From the NCBI GenBank assembly GCA_040390025.1, contig JAZJZD010000020.1:1-40194 (forward strand): 40,194 bases of DNA. The letters run 5' to 3'. Shown piece after piece: positions 26,528 through 34,600 of this stretch. Positions within the stretch are counted from its first letter, which is position 1; each line of letters starts with the position of its first letter. The stretch is from JAVHYG01 sp040390025. Lineage in GTDB: Bacteria > Pseudomonadota > Gammaproteobacteria > Diplorickettsiales > Diplorickettsiaceae. The notes beneath the pieces are model-generated. The model was not told the DNA's origin, made no database searches, and saw only the letters and a program-made list of their open reading frames with translations. The position numbers and the translations under genes are program-made.

Positions 26528-27961
26528 ATGAAAAAATTAAATAAAAATTTAATCAGCTTAGAAGTCTCGAATATTTTTCGTGTTTGTTTAAGTGAAATTG
26601 CACAACCTGGTAACTCTTTAGAAAAATGTAACTCTACATTGGGAGTTTTGCCATCTTATTTATTGTACGCCATTTGCCATGATCCTGTACTTTATCTATT
26701 CAATAAAAAAAATATATTTTTACTCATAAATAGTTTTTTTAAAAAAAATACAATAAAAAAAATTGGATGTGAAGCTTCAGCCCAGTTAATTATGCTGCCA
26801 CTACACACAATTCAGGCAATTGCTTGTAAAATGGGTTTAAAGGAAAAAATTTTAACTAACCATCTATTAGAGAATATAGTTTTTAACTCTATTAATGTGG
26901 ATTGTTCTTTATCAATTTTGCCAAACACAAATGAATTCTTACAGAGTTGTTATCCTGAAGTGGATTTTACAAATTCAAGCGAAGTAATAAATAAAAATAC
27001 TTTTTCTACAAAAATACTTTGTTTAGAAGGTTTAAAGCAAGTGGCAATTGGAGAAAGGGTTAAACTTTGTGACAATTTTCAAGAAGCTATGGCATGCACA
27101 TATTGCGATATTGACGAATCAACAAGGATGTTTTTTAAGTTACTTTCTCCAAATAAAAACTTTACAGATGAAGAGATGAAGAGTCGAATGATGCCTCGTT
27201 ACCAAAAATTAAGAGGGAAAAATATAACTAATGCAAGTAAAGAAGAGATCCAGTTTGAAATTAAGAATATTCTTTTAGGCGAAGAAATAATCGAAGCTTC
27301 TGCCTGTGCAAGTATAGAAGCGATTAGAGTCCCATTTTTTGCATTGACTAAAGCGTGTTCTTCTATCCCCTCCCACCCTTTCAACGAAACTGGCACCGCA
27401 ATAAATGACAGTCTCTACGAATGTGAGAAAAGTATTGAGTCATTAACTAAAGAAGAAAAAACAGTTTTTTGTGAAAACCCTAGTTTTTTTTTCCGTAATA
27501 TGAACCAGGATCAATATTTTAATAATTCTCTTCAAGTTGTCAAAACTGCATGTGATAAGTACTTGCGAAGCGAGGAGAATGATCTTCAGCAAACTTTAGA
27601 TTTAATTAAAGCTTCTAACGCAGCTAACAACCTAACAAATACTTCTTTAGAAGAAATCAGTTCGGCTAGTATTTCAGCTATTCAAGCCGATTTATTGCAG
27701 ATTGATGAACACTATGCTTTGAGTCAAGCAGCAGGATCCTCTGGGTTAATAAATACAAATACTGCTTTTGAAAAGTCGACAATTGAATATGGTAAAGTTA
27801 CGGCTATCACAGGAGCAAGTCTTTTTGGGACAATAGGCGTAGGATATTGGCTATTTAAACGATTTCGAAATTCTTCACAGAATGTCAAAGTTTGTAATGA
27901 TAAGCAGCAGGGGTCTGAATTATCTGAACCGTTCCAACTAGTTTCTTATTCTAAAATATAA
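26528..27961 (+). CDS. Cys-rich protein with C-terminal membrane anchor, function unknown
   Basis: A 477-residue protein from the ATG at 26528, which has GGAG at six bases; the frame is open 23 codons further up but without a good start. About 17 Cys residues are spread along the chain, some in pairs such as ACTYC. No enzyme motif is recognised. Near residues 432-448 is one hydrophobic segment (ITGASLFGTIGVGYWLF) followed by the basic stretch KRFRNS and a short tail. The two giant proteins of this window end in the same way. The gene is AT-rich, alone between gmhB and radA, and is closed by a strong terminator. Possibly a secreted, membrane-inserting host factor (inference). Confidence 0.7.
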   Translation: MKKLNKNLISLEVSNIFRVCLSEIAQPGNSLEKCNSTLGVLPSYLLYAICHDPVLYLFNKKNIFLLINSFFKKNTIKKIGCEASAQLIMLPLHTIQAIACKMGLKEKILTNHLLENIVFNSINVDCSLSILPNTNEFLQSCYPEVDFTNSSEVINKNTFSTKILCLEGLKQVAIGERVKLCDNFQEAMACTYCDIDESTRMFFKLLSPNKNFTDEEMKSRMMPRYQKLRGKNITNASKEEIQFEIKNILLGEEIIEASACASIEAIRVPFFALTKACSSIPSHPFNETGTAINDSLYECEKSIESLTKEEKTVFCENPSFFFRNMNQDQYFNNSLQVVKTACDKYLRSEENDLQQTLDLIKASNAANNLTNTSLEEISSASISAIQADLLQIDEHYALSQAAGSSGLINTNTAFEKSTIEYGKVTAITGASLFGTIGVGYWLFKRFRNSSQNVKVCNDKQQGSELSEPFQLVSYSKI

Positions 27962-27975
27962 CTTAAATTACTATT

Positions 27976-28004
27976 AAAAAGAGCAGGCTTTTCCTGCTCT
28001 TTTT
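27976..28004 (+). terminator. Rho-independent terminator
   Basis: Perfect 12-bp arms AAAAAGAGCAGG / CCTGCTCTTTTT around a CTTTT loop, ending in a T run. It lies 15 bp after the stop of the 477-residue gene and before radA. The A/T flanks make it potentially bidirectional. Confidence 0.9.
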
Positions 28005-28103
28005 ATTTCACAAAGCATGAGATTAAGCGTAGCATCCTAAAGAAATTGCTTTAGATATTATTTTATAATAGTAAAATATAAAAAAGTGAAGCGGAGAACG
28101 AAT

Positions 28104-29501
28104 ATGTCCAAGTCTAAGCGGGCCTATATCTGCCAGTCATGCGGAGGCCAATTTTTACAATGGTCTGGCCAATGCGGTGAATGCCAAGCGTGGAATAGTT
28201 TATTGGAAGAAACGGTAGTCTTTCCCCCTAAAGGGAATGGCGTACCGCGTTTAAGTGGCTATGCAGCGGCGGCGGGTCAAAAAATAATGGCGTTAAGCGC
28301 TATTCAGTTGAGTGAAATTGAGCGTTTTTCTTCTGGAGTTACTGAGTTAGATAGAGTTTTGGGCGGTGGCATTGTGCCCGGTTCGGTAATATTAATGGGA
28401 GGTGATCCAGGGATTGGAAAATCAACTTTACTGTTACAAAGTCTTTGCCACTTAAGTAAACAGCATTCAGTTCTTTATATTACGGGTGAAGAATCACTGC
28501 AGCAGGTGGCATTACGCGCAAAGCGTTTAGGTTTGCCCCAAGAAAAATTACGATTACTGACTGAAACTCGTATTGAGAGTATTTTATCGCACGCTTTACA
28601 AGAAAAGCCGCAAGTTTTAGTCATTGATTCTATTCAAACCATGCATACCGATTTATTACCTTCAGCGCCCGGCGCTGTAGGTCAAGTGCGGGAAAGTGCA
28701 ATGCAACTAACGCGTTTGGCGAAACAAAGCGGTATGGCATTATTTTTAGTAGGACATGTGACTAAAGACGGGCTGTTAGCGGGCCCCCGTGTCTTAGAGC
28801 ATATGGTGGATACCGTATTGTACTTTGAGGGAGAAACAGATAGCCGTCATCGTTTGATTCGTTCGGTTAAAAATCGCTTTGGCGCTGTTAATGAGTTAGG
28901 TGTATTTGCAATGACAGAAAAAGGATTGCGTGAGGTGAGTAATCCTTCTGCAATTCTTTTGTCGCGTTCTGACTTACCTTTATCCGGTAGCATTGTTACA
29001 GCAAGCTGGCAGGGTAGTCGACCATTGCTTGTTGAAGTTCAGGCTTTAGTAGATACAAATCATGGTGGAAATCCACGACGAGTAGCGGTAGGTTTGGATA
29101 ATAACCGACTAGTAATGTTATTAGCGGTATTGCATCGCCATTCAGCGGTGGTAACGTATGATCAAGATGTTTTTATTAACGTCGTGGGTGGTGTACGTTT
29201 GTTAGAAACCAGTGCGGATTTACCTATTTTATTAGCGGCTTTATCCAGTTTAAGAAACAAACCTTTCCCTCATGATTGGCTTGCCTTTGGTGAAGTTGGT
29301 TTATCGGGTGAAATTCGTCCTGTGCCTAATGGCCAAGAACGTTTACGTGATGCCGCGAAACACGGCTTTAAATCAGCTATTATTCCCAAAGCGAATACAG
29401 TTAAGCAGCCGATTAGTGGAATGACTATTTTTCCAGTTTCACATTTATCTGAAGCATTGAGTCTTGTCCAAGAAATAGTGAAAGAGAAAATAAGCGCCTA
29501 A
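28104..29501 (+). CDS. radA: DNA repair protein RadA
   Basis: A 465-residue RadA/Sms protein, a branch-migration helicase acting with RecA in recombination. The N-terminal zinc finger has C10-x2-C13 and C24-x2-C27, followed by a RecA-like ATPase with Walker A GGDPGIGKST, the RadA-specific KNRFG motif (VKNRFGAVNELG), and a Lon-like C-terminal domain (GEVGLSGEIRPVP). The ATG at 28104 is chosen because GCGGAG precedes it; the frame also opens at a GTG six codons earlier. A TATAAT at 28064-28069 may be its -10 box. Confidence 0.96.
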   Translation: MSKSKRAYICQSCGGQFLQWSGQCGECQAWNSLLEETVVFPPKGNGVPRLSGYAAAAGQKIMALSAIQLSEIERFSSGVTELDRVLGGGIVPGSVILMGGDPGIGKSTLLLQSLCHLSKQHSVLYITGEESLQQVALRAKRLGLPQEKLRLLTETRIESILSHALQEKPQVLVIDSIQTMHTDLLPSAPGAVGQVRESAMQLTRLAKQSGMALFLVGHVTKDGLLAGPRVLEHMVDTVLYFEGETDSRHRLIRSVKNRFGAVNELGVFAMTEKGLREVSNPSAILLSRSDLPLSGSIVTASWQGSRPLLVEVQALVDTNHGGNPRRVAVGLDNNRLVMLLAVLHRHSAVVTYDQDVFINVVGGVRLLETSADLPILLAALSSLRNKPFPHDWLAFGEVGLSGEIRPVPNGQERLRDAAKHGFKSAIIPKANTVKQPISGMTIFPVSHLSEALSLVQEIVKEKISA

Positions 29502-29564
29502 GCGTTTTTCATCTTTAAGTAATACTGATTGATCGGGCAATTAAAAACGATACGTTAAAATAAA

Positions 29565-31019
29565 TTATGCTCCAAATGAATTTTGGCGACCAATTGCAGT
29601 TAAATCAGAAAATCCTGAACTAAAACCTGCTTCGCGCATAGTTACAAAATTTTGTTTTTTGTTACTAAATAAAGTATGGCTTTCAGTAAAAGAACGTTTA
29701 TTATTTATTTTCCTAGGCGCAGGTATTGGTATTTCTTTTTGCAGCTTATCTAATTGATTAATGATATTATCGATAGGTAACATCAATGAATCTTTAGTTG
29801 GAAAATCTATGTCTGGTAATAATTCTTTGGCAGTTTGAAGTGACTTACGTAATACTATATAGTTTGTAAATGAAGGTATATTAAAGTATTCCTCCATGAT
29901 ACTTGTTAAGTTGCGAATTATACCATTAATTGCTTGAGAAGATTTAGAAACATAGGAAAACTGATTGTATTGTTCAGCAGTTAGCAATATATAGTGAATA
30001 TTAAGTGATACAAAAAAATTTTCTATGAGAATATATTCTAGTATAGTTTCTTTAAAAATATGAGTTTTAATGTCGATATTCCGATGCTTTTTAACCTCAT
30101 CCAATAAAACATTTTTTCCCATAGTTTTAAAGGTCTTTAAGTAATCTACATATTCTATAATGTCATTCCGAGCCTGTGCGCTCTTCCTATATTTTATGAA
30201 ACTTGGAATTTTATTCGAAATTTTTTCTAATCGTTTTTTACTTTCGATAATAATTTCAGCTAATTCATCTGCTTTTTTAGAAGTTGGAATATAATTCTGA
30301 GTAAAATAGTAAATGAGCTCATCAGGTAGCAAACAAATAAGAAGGATCGTTTTATTACGTTCTATTTCAAAGTAAGTTAAATATTTTTTAGGTAAATTAA
30401 GCAATATGGAATTGGGGTTTTTTAAAGACTGCTGTGACTTTGCATCCCATTGAAATAAATCTAACCAATTAAAGGGTTGATAATTAATAACTGCTGGGAG
30501 TGCTTCAATATCTTCCTGGGTAAAAGCAAGATTTTTTCCTACAAGTAAAGACCAATAACCTTTTTTTTGCTTAGGGAAACATAGTCCTCCATCAATTTTT
30601 ATAATATTCCCATTTGAATCTACACCGACATTACCGGCTTTGAAATCAACTTCGCCTAAAAGTAATGCAAGAATTTGTGCAGAAGCAAGCCCTTTAATAC
30701 TTTCATTTTCAATTAAATAATAGTTTTTGGGTTCTAAAAAAAATAAAGGATTAAATTCAGGTATTTCCTTTGATAAGACATAATAATGACCCTTTTCTGC
30801 CGCCCAGCGAGTTTTAGGGTAAAATGGGCAAATTAAACGAAAAAATTCCTGAGCAACTGTTTCTTCCGTTGCTTCAGAATAATTTTTGGCTAAATCTTTA
30901 AGAACCCATCTACTGCCATTTTTACTTTTTTCAACAAAACATGTTTCATGTATCGATGGGGCAGTATTATTATTTCCTTGAAGCGGGATAAATTTATCTA
31001 GGCTTTTAAATTTTGGCAT
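29565..31019 (-). CDS. Candidate effector with kinase-like catalytic signature, PmrA-box gene
   Basis: A 484-residue protein with no signal peptide. The N-terminal half holds what looks like a compact kinase fold: Lys41 in WVLKDL (beta3 lysine), Glu58 in ETVAQEFF (helix C), the catalytic loop D125-x-K127-x-x-N130 in EVDFKAGN, and the metal-binding Asp143 in KIDGG. The spacing D-N of 5 and N-D of 13 equals that of protein kinase A (D166, N171, D184); DGG replaces DFG. The remainder (about 200-440) is helical. The C-terminus is Ser/Gly-rich with Phe at position -3 (NSFGA), compatible with Dot/Icm export signals. A consensus PmrA box lies 50 bp upstream. I infer a type IV effector kinase. HipA-like or PI-kinase-like substrates cannot be separated by eye, and the fold is predicted, not proven. 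Confidence 0.7.
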   Translation of the reverse strand: MPKFKSLDKFIPLQGNNNTAPSIHETCFVEKSKNGSRWVLKDLAKNYSEATEETVAQEFFRLICPFYPKTRWAAEKGHYYVLSKEIPEFNPLFFLEPKNYYLIENESIKGLASAQILALLLGEVDFKAGNVGVDSNGNIIKIDGGLCFPKQKKGYWSLLVGKNLAFTQEDIEALPAVINYQPFNWLDLFQWDAKSQQSLKNPNSILLNLPKKYLTYFEIERNKTILLICLLPDELIYYFTQNYIPTSKKADELAEIIIESKKRLEKISNKIPSFIKYRKSAQARNDIIEYVDYLKTFKTMGKNVLLDEVKKHRNIDIKTHIFKETILEYILIENFFVSLNIHYILLTAEQYNQFSYVSKSSQAINGIIRNLTSIMEEYFNIPSFTNYIVLRKSLQTAKELLPDIDFPTKDSLMLPIDNIINQLDKLQKEIPIPAPRKINNKRSFTESHTLFSNKKQNFVTMREAGFSSGFSDLTAIGRQNSFGA

Positions 31020-31068
31020 TTATTTTTTATAATAACTAATATAGCTTCCTAAAGTCTAGCTATAGAAT

Positions 31069-31085
31069 ATTAAGAAAACCTTAAA
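31069..31085 (-). promoter_or_regulatory. PmrA box upstream of the kinase-like gene
   Basis: On the minus strand this reads TTTAAG-GTTTT-CTTAAT, a perfect match to YTTAAK-N5-YTTAAK, 50 bp before the start codon. The sequence on both sides resembles the other box in this window (25723-25739), including the ATATT immediately downstream and an ACTTTA about 15 bases further. A TATATT near the start could be the -10 box. Confidence 0.68.
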
Positions 31086-31089
31086 TTTT

Positions 31090-31607
31090 ATTTTTCTCAA
31101 TTAAGTTTTTTTGTACACGACAGTATTAAAAAAAGGGAGTTTTACTAAGGTTAGGATTAAAAATTAGCGGGAGATTTAAGTTTGCATTAATAAAATAATT
31201 GGCTGAATTTTGCAAACTTCATGAAGAACTATTTTTGTAAGGTATCGGATAAATCGTCTTTCTAAAAATCAGCGTAAACGGATTATTGAAGTGGGCTATA
31301 AAGATATGAGAAGTATACAGCTATGTAAATAAGTAGTTCAGAAGATGTAGGAACTAAAAGCTTTTCTTATAACGATAGCGCTTGCAGCGCTAGTTTAGAG
31401 TCTAGCTTTGGTAAAAGTCGGCACGTATTATAGCGTTATGCACACATTCTACTCTCATATCGAGTACTTATAGCAGAATACAATTTGTCACTGTCCATAT
31501 CTATACTAACTCTATAAAAGATTATATGTAGTTATTTATTTATATTTTTATAATATTAAAATAAATTAATTAAATAATTAATATTTGAAAAAATATAGGG
31601 AAGTAGT
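31090..31607 (+). other. Intergenic region, no gene seen
   Basis: About 520 bp between the divergent kinase-like gene and the ankyrin giant. No convincing coding frame in any direction. It contains a GC-rich palindrome AGCGCT-TGC-AGCGCT near 31378-31392 and a weak PmrA-like match on the plus strand, TTTAAG-TTTGC-ATTAAT (31175-31191, one mismatch), 420 bp before the next gene. The last 80 bp are very AT-rich and probably carry the promoter of the giant gene. Confidence 0.5.
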
Positions 31608-31610
31608 TTG

Positions 31611-34600
31611 ATGGATAAAGTTATCGATTTTGAAGAAGTAGATAAGGAACCGCTAATTGGTCGTTTTATAAAAAACGATGTGGACAATATCTATAAGCTT
31701 GTAAATGATGGAAATATAGAGTCATTAAACGCTGCATTAAATGAACTTCATAATAAGCTGATTACACATTGTAATACAGAAAAAATAATCTTAAAAAATT
31801 ATTTTTTCAATGACAGCGCAAAAAAATATTTTAGTCAATTTTTACAATATTTTTTTTATTCTATTTTAAAGATGGAAATAGACTTGCTCTATAAAAAAGA
31901 ACTTTTAAATAATATTTTCATAAATTATAAGGATAATTTTTACTATCAGTTTATTTTTAATGGCCAAAAAAAAACTGCATTGTGGTTAGATACATCGACA
32001 GGCGATACCGTTTTAACGGCCGTTTCTCAAAGAGGCGATTCTGAAATTTTAGATAAGCTATTAAGCCATTTGAAAGATTTATTTACAGTGGAATCGGAAA
32101 GTGATGCCGTTCCTAGTGAACTTGAACAATACCTTTTTCATGAAAACAAACTAGGTCGTTCAGCACTGAGTCTCATATGGCTAAGGCAAGAGTTAACGAT
32201 GGAAAAAAGTTTATTTAATTTTGCTAGTCTTTATTACAAAGATAGTAAAACTTTCCAGAAGTTTTTATTTCAAACCGATGCTACAGAAAATACGGCATTA
32301 ATGCGGTCTGTAGAAAGAAAATTAATGCGCGTATTTTATGTAATAGTTGATAACTTGAAGCGTATATTTTTAGAAAAAAAATCTTCCGGTTTTAAAAAGT
32401 TGTTACTACATAGCAATGAACAAGGCGAAACTGTATTGCTTAAAATGATTCAAATAGAAAATATTCCTCAGTTAGAATATTTATTAAATGAGGCTTTATT
32501 TACCTTTGATAATACGAGAAGTTTTCTTTTATTTGATTCACAACCACAAAAAACACCCTTTATTGAAGCCATAAAAGTACGTAATAAAAAAATTATTGAC
32601 ACGCTAGTTACATTTATAACTGAAAATAGCGTAATTAGCGTGCATGATTTACTTAGCCAACAAGATACTGAAGGATATACGGTGCTGATGCGGGCCATTG
32701 AACTAAATTATCGCGAAGGGTTTAATTATTTTTTAAATATTCTACTTAATTCGCATTGGATACTTAGCGGATACGTATATGAACCTATATTAAACATACT
32801 CTATTTAAAACAACAGCCTTTTGTAGCAGCGGGTTCAAGGCCTTCTTTTTCTCAGTCAGAGCTTAACGTTTTTCAGATTGCTGCTAAAATGTCGAATTGG
32901 GAAATATTAGAGGATCTCATCGATACGGTCGAACTTGTCTCTTCTGGATATGTTCAGGTAACTAAAAATGAACTTAATTATGTAGATGAGAATGGTATTA
33001 ATGTCCTTACAAAACTATTTCGGGAAGAACGGGAATCTAGAACTTCTGGAAGACGAATGTCGACACGGGAAAGGACAGATCGATATAGAAGATTAAGGTT
33101 AGCACGGATATTAGCAAAACTAGGCCAGCGACCTGAAAGAAATATCGTTCCTGGCTGGATATCGGTGGATAGACAAAATTCGGCGGAGAGTCAAAGTCTG
33201 GCAGATCGAATTATTAACTTTTTTAGTATTTTTTGTCGTTCTGGTTCTTCTGGTTCTTCTGGTTCTGGTAAAAAACGTTCATTAGGAAGTCATTGTTTTT
33301 TTTCAGAGGAGGATTATAAAGTATCTATCCCAGAAAAACTGTTGCAGCGGTATAAAGAAGCTTTAATCAGTATATTGGCTATTCTAAAGCAGACAAATCT
33401 CGATTCTATTGAGCAAATCCGTATTATACGAAATACGCAATTACCGAGTGAGAGAGAAAATAAACTATTAGAAAAGTTTTCCCAGGTTATCACACGTTAT
33501 TACAATTCCCATGCCGCTACTATTTTAGCTAGTTTAAAGAAAAATGTGGCAGAAAATTTAGAAGCAGCATTTGCTGAAAATAAACCCTATATTTTGTTAG
33601 ATAACCAAAAAGATTTATTATTACTGAAAAATAATAAAATATTCTCTGCTTCTTTATTAAATCCAGTTAAAATTTTCTCTTTAGACCCTACAATAACGCA
33701 TGAAGCATTAAAAATATGGTTAGATACTTATTTTGGTTCGACTTACACGCTGCATCCTTTTGATGCAGAATTAGTGCTGAATTACCCTGATGTTTTAGGA
33801 GAACTGGGTTACCCTATTATTTCCGATACAACATTATTAGCTCAAACTTATGGAAATGTTAAAAACGAAATTATAAGAGAATTATTTTTATTAGATGGCA
33901 AGCCTATTGAAATTTCCAAGTTTACAGAGGTAGATTTTTTTGTTGTTGATAAATCTAAAATAAGTTTTCGTGCTGATCGTTTTCACGAAATATTTTTTAA
34001 ATTAAATCTCGCTGAACAGGTTTTTCTAAAAGAATTTATAGCGGCACATGAAACTCCGGTAGCCAATTATCCCCAACTATCCAGCGCAGAAAATGAGTAT
34101 TTGAGAAGCTATGGCAACAAATTACTTGATCTCACAGTTGGGCTTAAAAGTATTACCCCTATAAGTTTATTTAATGTGGCTATTGATGCACATGAAGAAG
34201 TTTTATTACAAGAAACGGATTTATCAATAAAGAAAAAAAATGAAATAATGTCTGAATTACGGGCCTTAAAGACAAGGTTAGATATTCCTGGACCCGGCGT
34301 TCATACAAAAGCTGCTTTACAATTACTAGTTTTTTTGTTTCCAAGTATGGTTCGCGCGCTTGCCAACAAAGACCCACTTGAGTTAGCAACACCTATCGGG
34401 CTTATAGCTGTCGATACTGCTTTACGTGAAATTTTGATTAGGTTTGTTAATCATCCGCAGGCGAGTCAGATTTTTGTTGGAGAATTAGCAAGCAAGATTT
34501 TAGGTATTGCGGGCCAGACAGTAGAGAAAGTTCCTGTAGTTGGATCTGCTTTAGCCTTGTATGGCTTGATTCAATCAGGTAAGGCATTGAGTAGTACTAC

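Noticed and set aside
31175..31191. Third PmrA box before the ankyrin giant
   Set aside because: The second half-site is ATTAAT (one mismatch) and the site is 420 bp from the gene, unlike the 50-53 bp of the two good boxes.
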